NCBI GenBank assembly: GCA_020059605.1
Contig: JAGVBT010000165.1
Coordinates: 1 to 37,647, forward strand
DNA: 37,647 nt
Origin: Deltaproteobacteria bacterium
GTDB taxonomy: Bacteria > Desulfobacterota > BSN033 > UBA1163
Direction: 5' to 3'
Shown: positions 15,872 to 24,040 of the stretch, in pieces
How positions within the stretch are numbered: the first letter of the stretch is position 1
Layout: every line of letters begins with the position of its first letter
Program-made: the position numbers and the translations under genes
The notes under the pieces: generated by a model
Databases searched by the model: none
What the model was told of the DNA's origin: nothing
The model's input: only the letters and a program-made list of their open reading frames with translations

Positions 15872-15903
15872 CTGAACGGAACCATGCACCGGATGGTGTT
15901 CAG
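15872..15903. repeat. Hairpin repeat in intergenic DNA
   Basis: CTGAAC (15872-15877) and ACCAT (15881-15885) pair with ATGGT (15893-15897) and GTTCAG (15898-15903). The flanking CATTCTGAAC and GTTCAGGGTGAAGCGAGGAA resemble dispersed repeats common in environmental proteobacterial genomes. The rest of 15783-15929 shows no gene. Confidence 0.4.
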
Positions 15904-15929
15904 GGTGAAGCGAGGAATCTAAATAATTC

Positions 15930-15959
15930 TTGACTTTTTCCTTCTATTGGATTTATAAA
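15930..15959 (+). promoter_or_regulatory. Promoter of the MerR-HicB gene
   Basis: TTGACT (15930-15935) and TATAAA (15954-15959) are separated by 18 bp, about 40 bp before the start codon. The near-consensus hexamers and position make it a good candidate and a likely autoregulatory target. Confidence 0.5.
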
Positions 15960-15997
15960 TACACAAATGAATTTAAAAACCATGGAAGGTAATTGGA

Positions 15998-16657
15998 TTG
16001 ATTAATTCTTTCAATTCCAAGACGGTTTCGAAAATCATTGGGATTCCTGTAAGGGTCATTGATTATTGGGACCGGACTAACTTCATTAAGCCTTCAATTA
16101 ATGAAGCCTCCGGGTATGGGTCCATGAGGCTATATTCCTTCTCGGATCTCATCCAGTTTAAGGTAGCCAAATTTTTAAGAGATCAGGGCTTATCGTTACA
16201 GAAAATACGAAAGAGTCTTAATTATCTAAGGAAACATATACCAGAGATTGAGAAGCCATTGGCCCAATTGAGATTTTTAACAGATGGGGAAACGATCTTT
16301 GTACTTACGAATAAAGATAGAGAGATTATGGATACCCTGAAAAAAGGACAGTATGTCTTTTCCATTGCAATTGGGGAATTGATAAACGATCTGAAAGGGA
16401 AGACTTCCAAGATGACGATGGATAGGGTCTACTGGGTCAATGTGTCTAAAAGAAGATTTAAAGTCATTCTTCATCCAGATATTGAAGATGGTGGTTATTG
16501 GGTTGAATGTGTAGAGCTCCCGGGATGTTCTTCTCAAGGTGAAAGTGTTGAGGAGGCCTTGGATATGACCAGAGATGCCATTAAGGGGCGTCTCGAGGTT
16601 CAGGAGGAATTAAAGAAAGAAGTACCTCAAAAAAGGAGAGCTGCCTACTCTTCATAA
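15998..16657 (+). CDS. MerR-type HTH fused to a HicB antitoxin domain
   Basis: The 219-residue product has an N-terminal MerR-like winged helix (residues about 5-80: SKTVSKIIGIPVRVIDYWDR, later LYSFSDLIQFKVAKFLRDQG). A linker follows (about 85-150), then a HicB fold at about 153-205: FKVILHPDIEDGGYWVECVE, LPGCSSQGESVEEALDMTRD. Typical HicB antitoxins carry a C-terminal HTH or ribbon-helix-helix, so this order and HTH class are unusual. It is likely an autorepressing antitoxin. The TTG start follows GGAAGGT by 7 bp. The toxin gene behind it, starting 1 bp after the stop, is broken. Confidence 0.85.
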   Translation: MINSFNSKTVSKIIGIPVRVIDYWDRTNFIKPSINEASGYGSMRLYSFSDLIQFKVAKFLRDQGLSLQKIRKSLNYLRKHIPEIEKPLAQLRFLTDGETIFVLTNKDREIMDTLKKGQYVFSIAIGELINDLKGKTSKMTMDRVYWVNVSKRRFKVILHPDIEDGGYWVECVELPGCSSQGESVEEALDMTRDAIKGRLEVQEELKKEVPQKRRAAYSS

Positions 16658-16658
16658 T

Positions 16659-16868
16659 CTGAAACCCGAGAAAGTTATTTAAGCTTTTGAAAAAGCGGGG
16701 TGGATAAATAAAGGGCAAAGAGGAAGTCATGTGAAACTTATCAAACCTGGAAACCCGAATATACTTTCAATCCCAGTCCAAAAGGGAAAGCCAATAAAAA
16801 TTGGTCTTCTAAAAGATCCAATAAGGAAATCGGGATTAACAGAAGAAGAATTTTTGAAATTACTTTGA
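16659..16868 (+). pseudogene. HicA toxin with early nonsense codon
   Basis: Read from CTG 16659 the frame is KPEKVI, then TAA (16680-16682), then AFEKAGWINKGQRGSHVKLI, and ends SGLTEEEFLKLL at TGA 16866. HicA is a small double-stranded-RNA-binding mRNA interferase; the GSHVKL stretch contains its catalytic His. The stop falls where a Lys codon (AAA) would fit. No restart codon lies before the GTG within the active-site stretch, so full toxin cannot be made. It starts 1 bp after the MerR-HicB stop, in antitoxin-first order. Confidence 0.82.
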
Positions 16869-17170
16869 GACTCAAAAGAGGCTTGAACGATAAGGACCAC
16901 GATCCGAGTACTACCCTAATTCATAAATACCTTGCCAGCAGGTTTCCCCAATGTGGAAGGTTGGAAAGAAGGTGAATAGAGAAAGGCGATAAAATAGCTT
17001 GTCAATCGAGGCAGAGCGCGCTGATTTTACTTCCCTGGAATGCTCTTGACAGAAGGAACATAGGATGTCCCCTTTTTGCTTCTTACCTTTTACTTCTAAG
17101 CAACTGTATCTGCGGAAGAACTTGTTGAGTTTGGTGGAAAAGAGAGAGGCAGACCAAGAGGGTGGAAGCG
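16869..17170 (+). other. Intergenic region with a weak terminator-like hairpin
   Basis: No gene is recognised here. GGAACAT (17055-17061) and ATGTCCC (17065-17071) form a 7-bp stem with one mismatch and a 3-nt loop, followed by a T run at 17073-17077. It could end transcription from the HicBA locus. A TTGACA at 17046-17051 has no matching -10 box. Confidence 0.3.
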
Positions 17171-17851
17171 ATGCGTGTAAAGTGGAGAATTTTTTTAGCC
17201 TTGTTCTGTCTTTTCCTGTCAGCCTGCGGGCCGAGGCACCGGATTGTCTTTGAAAAGAAGGTCGAGCCTCCGGCAGAGAGGCCAACGGTTGAGAAGCTTG
17301 AAAAGCTGGAGACTCGCGAGGTTCAGTATGGGATCGCCTCCTGGTATGGGGGGGAATTCCACGGAAGGCCGACCTCAAGCGGTCAAATTTACAATATGTT
17401 CGAACTCACCTGCGCCCATAACACCCTGGCGCTCGGGACAACGGTGATGGTGACCAACCTCGAAAACGGAAGGTCTCTTGAATTGCAGGTGAATGACCGG
17501 GGTCCGTTTGTGAAGGACCGGATCATTGACCTCTCCTATGCGGCCGCAAAAATCCTGGGCGTTTATGAGAAGGGCACCGCCTTCGTCAAAGTCGAGACCG
17601 TCGGTCCATGGATCGAGGAAGTTCCGCGAATCACACTGCAGGTGGGGTCCTTCACCGATGAGAGCAGGGCAAAGACGCTGGCTGAGGAGCTGAAAAAAAG
17701 TTTTGGAAAGGTGCATGTGGCAACGGTGGAGACCCGGACAGAAAAATACCACCGGGTGAGAATCGGGCCGTTCGAAACGAAAGAGGCGGCTCTTCCCCTG
17801 GCGGAAAAACTGATTGAAATGGGTTTCCATGTCCTCGTGACGAGCCGGTGA
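17171..17851 (+). CDS. rlpA: RlpA-like lipoprotein (septal ring lytic transglycosylase family) with SPOR domain
   Basis: The 226-residue product has a lipoprotein signal with lipobox LSAC (Cys about residue 19). The RlpA double-psi beta-barrel follows (about 55-140): YGIASWYGGEFHGRPTSSGQ, ELTCAHNTLALGTTVMVTNL and VNDRGPFVKDRIIDLSYAAA. The C-terminus (about 155-226) is a SPOR peptidoglycan-binding domain, ITLQVGSFTDESRAKTLAEE. Family members cleave denuded glycan strands at division septa or organise them. ATG 17171 is preferred over GTG 17162 because GAGGGTGG is better spaced for it. Confidence 0.92.
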   Translation: MRVKWRIFLALFCLFLSACGPRHRIVFEKKVEPPAERPTVEKLEKLETREVQYGIASWYGGEFHGRPTSSGQIYNMFELTCAHNTLALGTTVMVTNLENGRSLELQVNDRGPFVKDRIIDLSYAAAKILGVYEKGTAFVKVETVGPWIEEVPRITLQVGSFTDESRAKTLAEELKKSFGKVHVATVETRTEKYHRVRIGPFETKEAALPLAEKLIEMGFHVLVTSR

Positions 17852-17899
17852 ATGATCATTTCCAACGTCCCCTGCGCATATCGACTATCCTTCAAATGG

Positions 17900-20074
17900 T
17901 TAGACCCTGACAGGCAGTTCAATGAGGAAGGTGGTCCCGCCGGGTTGGTTGTCGCGGACCCGGATATACCCGTTGTGGTCGGCAATGATGGCATTGACGA
18001 TGGTTAATCCCAGTCCCGTTCCTGTCTTTTTCGTGGAGTAGTAGGGTTCGAAGAGCCTTTCCTTGTCTTCTTCGGAAATCCCGCATCCATTGTCGCTCAC
18101 CTCGAGACGAACCATCTGGAGTTTGGGGTCATAGCTTGTCTGGATATGGATCTCTCCCCCCCTGTCAATGGCGGCAAGGCTATTCTTGAGGAGATTGATC
18201 ATGACTCGTTTCATCTGATCCCGGTCGAGGTTAAAGAGGGGAAGGTCCTTTGGAACGAAATGGAACCGGACCTCCTTGTGGGCCTCCTTGAAGAGGACAA
18301 GCGTCTCCTGAACGATGTCATTGAGATGATTGGGAGTGGGATTCGACGCTGGCATCCTGGCAAAGTTGGAGAACTCGTTGACCATCCCTTTCAGTTCTTC
18401 AACCTGTTTCACGATGGTCTGCGTGCACTCGTCGAATACGGCGCCATCCTGGTCCAGTTTCTCTAAGTACCGTTTCCGCAGTCGTTGGGCAGAGAGTTGA
18501 ATGGGGGTTAACGGGTTTTTTATCTCGTGGGCGATCCTCCGGGCCACCTCTCTCCAGGCCGCCACCCTCTGGGCCCTCATGAGTTGGGTGAGATCATCGA
18601 AGACAACCACAATGCCGAGCGGCCTTCCTTCTTCATCCTTCAAGGTCGTCAAGTTGATCAGAAGGGAGAGCGGTTTCCCCCGGATATGGATGGTCACCTG
18701 TTTTTCAATCGAATCGCGCCGGGAAGACCTGAGTTCGTTAAGTAATTCGTCGATTTTCTCCACATACTCTTTCTCAAGCACCTCCGAAAACTTTCTGTCG
18801 ATAATCGCCTCTCCCTTCACCTCCAGCATCTGTTCGGCAAACGTATTGATCGTCGTGATCATTCCCCGGTCATCGATGGAGATGACCCCTGCGGCGACGT
18901 TCTTCAGGACAATCTCCATATATTTTTTACGCTGCTCCAACTCGGCGCGGCTCACCTGAAGGTCCCCGGTCATCTGATTGAAGGATTGAACCAGCTTTCC
19001 GATCTCGTCGCCGGCCTTCATCTCGATTCGGACATTGAGGTCTCCTTCGGCGATTCGGTGGGTGGCCTCGGCCAGCTCCTTAATCGGCACGGTAATATCC
19101 CTGGCCAGGCGGATGCCGAACCAGATCGCCGAGAAGACGATGAGAAGGGTGACCATCAAAAGGGCCATCATGTAGCTGAACTTGATCGGCTTTTTCAGCA
19201 CCTTCAACTGCTTGTAATCGACGAAAGCCTGGGAGATCTCACGCATCTTTCCCGCAAGGCTTTTCGGAAGGAAATGCGAGGCCGCGACTACGCCGATGAC
19301 TTCTCCCCTGTTGGATGGATGGAAAATGGGCGCGATCCCAGTGATCATCTCTCCCTCTCCTACCGGCAGAGTCCTTGATACTTCCTTTCCCGAAAACCCT
19401 ACCTCCAACAGGTCTCTCGGCGGAGTGACGACGATGGCTTTAAGCGAGGAATCTTCCACCCTGATGAATCTTTCTCTTTCTTTGAAGAATATTCCAAGGG
19501 TGCTCAGGTGGTACTCCTGCCGTTTCACTTCAAGAACCTCCCTCAGGGGACCCAGCCCCGGCTCCTTATCGAAAAAGCCCTGTCTTGTGAGATGTTGCCC
19601 GATCTGCTGGGCGGAGGAGACGGTATTTTTCGCAAAATCACGGTAGTAGGTCTGGGCGACCTCCAGAGATCCCTGAAGGGACTGCTCCACCTGAGCCTTA
19701 AACCAGTGCTCCACGCTGTTGGTGATGAAACCGACGGCAACGAAGAAGAGAAGAAAGGTGGGCACGAGGGAGAGAGTGATAAAGGCCATCACCAGCTTGG
19801 TTCTCAGTTTCGCTCCCAGAACTTCACGCTTGCGTTCAAAGATCAGCTTGACAAGATTTCGGATGACGAGAAAGATCAGAAGGAGAATCAGGATGATGTT
19901 GATGTTGATGAGGCTAAAGATGATGATGTTGTTTGCGATCGGAATCTGCTCCCCCACCTGGGGGATCTTCATTTCAATCGTGGTGAGGGCGACGATCAGG
20001 ACCGATATCACGGCAATGATGATCAGTTCTTTTCGCCTTCTTCTTTGGTCTGGTGAAAGTTCTTTTTTCATCAT
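17900..20074 (-). CDS. NtrY-like PAS sensor histidine kinase
   Basis: The 724-residue kinase has two or three N-terminal membrane segments (about 17-115, e.g. IIIFSLININIILILLLIFL) and a periplasmic/extracytoplasmic sensor region to about 300. Another membrane segment, a HAMP domain (RLARDITVPIKELAEATHRI), a PAS domain (NVAAGVISIDDRGMITTINT), the HisKA site AHEIKNPLTPIQLSAQRLRK and an ATPase with DNGCGISEEDKERLFEPYYS and GTGLGL follow. The HEIKNPLTPIQLSAQRLRK form is typical of NtrY, which phosphorylates the sigma-54 activator NtrX. No response regulator lies next to it: downstream is the convergent rlpA gene. Confidence 0.93.
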   Translation of the reverse strand: MMKKELSPDQRRRRKELIIIAVISVLIVALTTIEMKIPQVGEQIPIANNIIIFSLININIILILLLIFLVIRNLVKLIFERKREVLGAKLRTKLVMAFITLSLVPTFLLFFVAVGFITNSVEHWFKAQVEQSLQGSLEVAQTYYRDFAKNTVSSAQQIGQHLTRQGFFDKEPGLGPLREVLEVKRQEYHLSTLGIFFKERERFIRVEDSSLKAIVVTPPRDLLEVGFSGKEVSRTLPVGEGEMITGIAPIFHPSNRGEVIGVVAASHFLPKSLAGKMREISQAFVDYKQLKVLKKPIKFSYMMALLMVTLLIVFSAIWFGIRLARDITVPIKELAEATHRIAEGDLNVRIEMKAGDEIGKLVQSFNQMTGDLQVSRAELEQRKKYMEIVLKNVAAGVISIDDRGMITTINTFAEQMLEVKGEAIIDRKFSEVLEKEYVEKIDELLNELRSSRRDSIEKQVTIHIRGKPLSLLINLTTLKDEEGRPLGIVVVFDDLTQLMRAQRVAAWREVARRIAHEIKNPLTPIQLSAQRLRKRYLEKLDQDGAVFDECTQTIVKQVEELKGMVNEFSNFARMPASNPTPNHLNDIVQETLVLFKEAHKEVRFHFVPKDLPLFNLDRDQMKRVMINLLKNSLAAIDRGGEIHIQTSYDPKLQMVRLEVSDNGCGISEEDKERLFEPYYSTKKTGTGLGLTIVNAIIADHNGYIRVRDNQPGGTTFLIELPVRV

Positions 20075-20147
20075 GGAATCGAAACCCGGCCCTCACTTTT
20101 CCCGTCGTAAAAGGAGATGGAGCTTGCATGAACTCAATAGAGGGGGA

Positions 20148-20612
20148 GAGAAGGGAACCGTAAGCCGAGTTCTGTATGCCGCGCCGCTTAAGAGCGGTCA
20201 ACGGCATGATGGCCATTTATCTGGGATCCTGATTGCTCAGGACCTCAAGCGACCTCACCCGTCCCGCCTTTACTCCGCATGACGGAATAAATTTGAATGA
20301 GCCTTTCTCCTCTGCCCCGGATACCCGGGGAAGAAGCGGGACCTATTGGGTCTTGCTCCGGGTGGGGTTTACCTGGCTGCTCCGATCGCTCGGTGCACCG
20401 GTGAGCTCTTACCTCGCCTTTTCACCCTTATCCACCTACGCTAAAGCTTCGGTGGACGGTGTCTTTTCTGTGGCACTTTCCTTATCCCGCCTCTTTGGAG
20501 ACGGGACCGTCCGTGTTACGGACCACCCTGCCCTGCGGAGCTCGGACTTTCCTCCCCCCGGTCACCTCCTTTTGCGGACGGTGACGAGGAGCGGCCATCT
20601 CTTTCCCTTCTC
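20148..20612 (-). ncRNA. rnpB: RNase P RNA (class A)
   Basis: On the minus strand the conserved blocks occur in order: GAGGAAAGTCC (20544-20554), GCAGGGCAGGGTGGTCCGTA, AGTGCCACAGAAAAGACACC, AAGGGTGAAAAGGCGAGGTA, AGATAAATGGCCATC (20208-20222) and ACAGAACTCGGCTTACGG (20158-20175). The ends pair as helix P1: GAGAAGGGAA at 20603-20612 with TTCCCTTCTC at 20148-20157, which sets the limits to within a few bases. It is the catalytic RNA of pre-tRNA 5' processing. Its first 131 nt overlap the coding tail of the RNase HI gene on the same strand. Confidence 0.94.
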
Positions 20613-21204
20613 CCCCTTTCTCTCTTTCCCTGAGCATCCCCCTCTCAATCGCCTGATTGGCGAGAAGGTCCGCCTCATGATTCTCTTTCCTCGGGATGGA
20701 CCGGATTTCGAAGGAGGCAAACTCCTTGATCTTTTCCATCGCCTTTCCATGAAGGATTTTCAGATGAAGCTCCTTCACCCGATAAATTCCCTTCACCTGC
20801 CTTTCGACCAACTCCGAATCCGTAAAAATACGAATGACCTTTCCCGCCAGCCTCTTTGCCTCCTGCAATCCCAGCAGAAGGGCTTCATATTCAGCTTCGT
20901 TATTGGTCTTCTGGCCAAGATACCGGCCTGTCCCCGATATCCTCTTTCCCTCCCGATTGGCGATGTGAACCCCTGCTCCGGCTCTTCCCGGGTTCCCTCT
21001 CGAGGCGCCATCGATAAAGATAACAAGTTCGGGACCCTCCCGGATGGAACCCCCCGTGTCCCTCTCCTTCACCCCGTTAGCAATAATGCCCCGCTGCTCT
21101 TCAGTCCCGTCTAAGGCGGGATTAGATGTTAGAATATCTTCAACGGGGTTTAATGCCCCGCTCGGTTGTAAGTCGCAAGGACCGGAATTTCTAACGGGGT
21201 TCAT
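20482..21204 (-). CDS. Ribonuclease HI family protein with repeat-encoded N-terminus and rnpB-encoded tail
   Basis: The RNase H core (about residues 58-190 of 240) has ELVIFIDGASRGNPGRAGAG (first Asp), NNEAEYEALLLGLQEAKRLA (Glu), FTDSELVERQVKGIYRVKEL (Asp) and RKENHEADLLANQAI (last Asp). It degrades RNA in RNA-DNA hybrids. The ATG at 21204 overlaps the stop of the zinc-ribbon gene (ATGA), suggesting coupling. The first 40-odd residues (MNPVRNSGPCDLQPSGALNP) are encoded by a repeat pair, and GTG 21072 could be the older start. The last 43 codons lie inside rnpB and are not RNase H-like. Confidence 0.85.
   Translation of the reverse strand: MNPVRNSGPCDLQPSGALNPVEDILTSNPALDGTEEQRGIIANGVKERDTGGSIREGPELVIFIDGASRGNPGRAGAGVHIANREGKRISGTGRYLGQKTNNEAEYEALLLGLQEAKRLAGKVIRIFTDSELVERQVKGIYRVKELHLKILHGKAMEKIKEFASFEIRSIPRKENHEADLLANQAIERGMLREREKGGEGKEMAAPRHRPQKEVTGGRKVRAPQGRVVRNTDGPVSKEAG
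21071..21201. repeat. Tandem REP-like units at the 5' end of the RNase HI gene
   Basis: AATGCCCCGCT occurs at 21085-21095 and 21152-21162; AACGGGGTT occurs at 21142-21150 and 21193-21201. ACCCCGTTAG at 21071-21080 is the inverse of the latter motif. This gives two units of about 50-65 bp bounded by the same motifs, with internal dyads such as CCCGTCTAAGGCGGG. The sequence resembles dispersed palindromic repeats whose translation gives NPVRNS-type peptides. Confidence 0.65.
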
Positions 21205-21920
21205 TTCTTTTCTCCGTTTTCATCCCAGAAAAGGATCCGGTTGCAGTTGGGACACCGGATGAGGCAATTATTTTTTTGAACCTCGATGAACATCTGGGGA
21301 GGGACATTTACAAAGCAGCCCTGGCACGTCTCGTGCCTGACGCTCACCATTCCGATCCCCTGCCTTTTCTCCTTCAGCGTATTATAAAGAGTAAAGAGTT
21401 TCGCCTCCACCTGTTTGGACAGGGTCGCCTTGCGTTCCGACTTTTCTTTCCAGACCGCTTCATCCTCGGCCATTCTCTCCTGGATCCTCTTCTTCTCTGC
21501 CTCCGCGTTCTCCAGGAGAATGATGATCTCCTTGTCCCGTTTGGAAAGATGTTTTTTAAGCTCGTCGATCTCATCCATCACGAGCAGGACTTCCTCCTCG
21601 ACCCGGCTCGCCGCTTCTTTGAAGGTTTCGATCTCGCTGAGGAGGGCCTGGTATTCCTTGTTGGTTTTCACCTCGGTCATTCTTCCCTCGGATCGTTTGA
21701 TCTTGTCCTGCTCTGCCAGGAGAGCTTGTTCTTTCTGTTTCCGCACCTTCTCGAGTGATTCGAGTTTTTCCCTCTCCTTATGGATTTTCTCTTTCTCCAT
21801 GTTCTGCTTTTCATCCAACTTGGTTATCTCTTTAGGATAACGGTTCCGCTCGCCCTCGATGGCTTTCAAGTCGAGATCGAGCTTCTGAAGTTCCCAAAGA
21901 AGTTCCAGATGTTCCCTCAA
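21201..21920 (-). CDS. Coiled-coil protein with C-terminal C4 zinc ribbon (DUF164/CT398-like)
   Basis: The 239-residue protein is almost entirely a long coiled coil (about residues 1-175, with heptad-like runs such as LDLDLKAIEGERNRYPKEIT). It ends in a zinc ribbon with CQGC (about 201-204) and CPNC (about 225-228). This is the widespread CT398/DUF164 type; homologues have been linked to flagellar or secretion partners in some bacteria, but the role here is unknown. It follows the tRNA gene on the same strand and overlaps the RNase HI start by four bases. Confidence 0.9.
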   Translation of the reverse strand: MREHLELLWELQKLDLDLKAIEGERNRYPKEITKLDEKQNMEKEKIHKEREKLESLEKVRKQKEQALLAEQDKIKRSEGRMTEVKTNKEYQALLSEIETFKEAASRVEEEVLLVMDEIDELKKHLSKRDKEIIILLENAEAEKKRIQERMAEDEAVWKEKSERKATLSKQVEAKLFTLYNTLKEKRQGIGMVSVRHETCQGCFVNVPPQMFIEVQKNNCLIRCPNCNRILFWDENGEKK

Positions 21921-22053
21921 TGGCGGTCTCCCTTCTCATCTTTTTGTTCTGAAAACGGAAAGAGTGCACCGGAGGGCGCACTCTTTCTCTGTCCTGCATG
22001 CCGGATGTTTCGATTTCCAGGAAGTGGATGGAACGTACCCTCCTTCTTTCCAA

Positions 22054-22126
22054 TGGGCCCACCTGGATTCGAACCAGGGACCTTCCGGTTATGAGCCGGT
22101 GGCTCTACCAACTGAGCTATGGGCCC
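22054..22126 (-). tRNA. tRNA with CAT anticodon (Met, or Ile2)
   Basis: The 73-nt cloverleaf has acceptor arms GGGCCC (22121-22126) and GGGCCC plus discriminator A (22054-22060), the D-arm AGCTCAGTTGGTAGAGC, anticodon loop CTCATAA with anticodon CAT, and T-arm GGTTCGAATCC. CCA is not encoded. CAT genes can be elongator Met, initiator or lysidine-modified Ile2; the paired acceptor end rules against initiator. Elongator Met is the default call. Confidence 0.92.
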
Positions 22127-22133
22127 TCTATTC

Positions 22134-22161
22134 ATTATAGGCTATCCCCAAACGGTGTCAA
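22134..22161 (-). promoter_or_regulatory. Consensus promoter of the tRNA gene
   Basis: On the minus strand TTGACA (22161-22156) and TATAAT (22139-22134) are exact consensus hexamers with a 16-bp spacer. The start point falls within one or two bases of the tRNA 5' end. It may also feed the zinc-ribbon, RNase HI and rnpB genes downstream. Confidence 0.82.
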
Positions 22162-22171
22162 CCCCTCTTGG

Positions 22172-22299
22172 GTTCGGAGTTTTTAGTTCGGGGTTCGTAG
22201 TTTAAATCTCGAACCAAAAATAAAGATTGAATCTCTATGAACCCCAAACTTATTCTTTTGAATGCTTAAGGGGTTGGGTGTTAACTCCGAACTCCGAAC
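22172..22299. repeat. Inverted repeats of a GTTCGGAGTT motif between rpoD and the tRNA
   Basis: GTTCGGAGTT (22172-22181) is mirrored by AACTCCGAAC at 22283-22292 and, overlapping, at 22290-22299. Degenerate copies (AGTTCGGGGTTCGTAGTTT) lie between. The array could form a large hairpin after the rpoD stop and looks like a dispersed intergenic repeat. Confidence 0.5.
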
Positions 22300-22302
22300 T
22301 AA

Positions 22303-24030
22303 CTAGGTTTCGAGAAAGCTCTTTAATTTCTTTGCCCGGCTCGGGTGCCGGAGTTTCCTCAGCGCCTTGGCCTCAATCTGTCGGATCCTTTCCCGTGTGA
22401 CATCGAAATCCTGTCCCACTTCCTCCAGGGTGTGGTCGAACTTCTCGCCGATGCCGAACCTCATCCTGAGAACTTTTTCCTCTCGGGCCGTGAGAGTCGA
22501 AAGGATCTTCAGGGTCTGGTCCGCCAGATTAGCATTGATGACCGCCTCCATGGGAGAGAGGATGGCCTTGTCCTCGATGAAATCTCCCAGATGGCTGTCC
22601 TCCTCCTCTCCGATGGGGGTTTCCAGAGAGATGGGCTCTTTGGCAATCTTGAGCACCTTCCTTACCTTATCCAGGGGCATCTCCATCTTCTCGGCGATCT
22701 CCTCCGGCGAGGGCTCCCGCCCGATTTCCTGAACGAGATATCTCGATGTCCGGATCAGCTTGTTAATCGTCTCGATCATATGCACCGGGATGCGGATCGT
22801 CCTCGCCTGATCCGCAATGGCCCGGGTGATGGCCTGGCGGATCCACCAGGTTGCATAGGTGCTGAACTTGTAACCCCGCCGGTATTCGAATTTATCGACC
22901 GCCTTCATCAAGCCGATATTCCCCTCCTGGATTAGATCTAGAAACTGAAGCCCTCGATTGGTGTACTTCTTGGCAATGGAGACGACCAGCCTCAGATTCG
23001 CCTTCACCAGTTCGCTCTTGGCCTCCAGGGCCCTGACCTCTCCGATGATGATGGCATTTACCGCCGCCCTCAACTTCTGGGCGGTTAAACCGCACTCCGC
23101 CTCCAACCGGCCGACTTTCTTTTGGTTGCGCTTCGCCGATCGGTCGACCTCCTGGAGATCGGCCTTATTCAAACCTGGTCCCCGCTGGAGAATCTTCTCT
23201 TTGGACTTCCTGCCTTTGACCTTCCTGAGAAGGGTTCGTGCTTCTTTGACCGAAACCCCCATCCTCTCTTCAACCTTCCTGATCTCGTTTTCCGCCTTCT
23301 CGATCCGGCCGAGCAACTGCTTCATCTTCTGGACAATCCGGTCGATCTGGACGTCTTTTAGATTGATCTGTTTGAGAAGTTCAACGGTCTCCCCCTGTTT
23401 TTTCTTCAGGTGGGCCTGAACCTTCTTCTTCGAAAAACCCTTCTTTTTCAAAACCCGCCGGATTCCCTCTTGATTTCGCCGGACCCTTTCGATCAGGTCG
23501 AGGACCCTTTTTTTCTGGATCTGCTCCTCTTCAACGCTCGCCTCCTCTTCGTCAATCTCGTTGGTCACCTCGCGGGTCGCGATCTTTCCGGCCTTGATGG
23601 CGCCACCCAGATTGAGAATCTCCTTGACGGCCATGGGGCAGGTCAACACAATGCTCAACACTTCCCTTTTGCCGCTCTCGATTTTCTTGGCAATCTCCAC
23701 CTCCCCCTCACGCGTGAGAAGGGAGACCGAACCCATCTCGCGGAGATACATCCGGACGGGATCCGTCGCCTTGATGAAGCCCACTAACTCTAACTCGGTT
23801 TCCTCCTCCTCCTTTTTAAGGATCTTTTCGCCTCCGATCTTCAATCCCTCGATATCCTCAACGACATCGAGATCCATTTCATCAAACATCATGAGGACAT
23901 CATCGATCTGGTCGGAGGAGACGATGTCGTTGGAAGGCATTCCGTTGGCCTCGTCGAAGTGGATAAATCCCTTCTCCTCGCCGAGGGAGATCATCTGTTC
24001 CAGCGCTTTCGCTTTCGTTCCTCTTTCCAT
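22303..24030 (-). CDS. rpoD: RNA polymerase sigma factor RpoD (sigma-70)
   Basis: The 575-residue primary sigma factor shows region 1.2 ([20 protein letters not shown]), a long charged non-conserved insert, and region 2 ([60 protein letters not shown]). Region 3 ([20 protein letters not shown]) and region 4 ([32 protein letters not shown]) follow. It directs core polymerase to housekeeping promoters such as the TTGACA/TATAAT sites seen here. It is last in the rpsU-yqeY-mutS2-dnaG-rpoD operon, 10 bp after dnaG, with AAGGAGAAGGGG before the start. Confidence 0.97.
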   Translation of the reverse strand: MERGTKAKALEQMISLGEEKGFIHFDEANGMPSNDIVSSDQIDDVLMMFDEMDLDVVEDIEGLKIGGEKILKKEEEETELELVGFIKATDPVRMYLREMGSVSLLTREGEVEIAKKIESGKREVLSIVLTCPMAVKEILNLGGAIKAGKIATREVTNEIDEEEASVEEEQIQKKRVLDLIERVRRNQEGIRRVLKKKGFSKKKVQAHLKKKQGETVELLKQINLKDVQIDRIVQKMKQLLGRIEKAENEIRKVEERMGVSVKEARTLLRKVKGRKSKEKILQRGPGLNKADLQEVDRSAKRNQKKVGRLEAECGLTAQKLRAAVNAIIIGEVRALEAKSELVKANLRLVVSIAKKYTNRGLQFLDLIQEGNIGLMKAVDKFEYRRGYKFSTYATWWIRQAITRAIADQARTIRIPVHMIETINKLIRTSRYLVQEIGREPSPEEIAEKMEMPLDKVRKVLKIAKEPISLETPIGEEEDSHLGDFIEDKAILSPMEAVINANLADQTLKILSTLTAREEKVLRMRFGIGEKFDHTLEEVGQDFDVTRERIRQIEAKALRKLRHPSRAKKLKSFLET

Positions 24031-24040
24031 CCCCTTCTCC

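Noticed and set aside
16911..17378. 155-codon minus-strand frame before rlpA
   Set aside because: It runs across the rlpA start and signal sequence on the opposite strand and resembles no family.
19719..20282. 187-codon plus-strand frame opposite the ntrY-like kinase
   Set aside because: It is the antisense of the kinase membrane segments and part of rnpB, with no independent signals.
20233..21114. 293-codon plus-strand frame across rnpB and the RNase HI gene
   Set aside because: It is antisense to RNase P RNA and to conserved RNase H codons, so it is a chance open frame.
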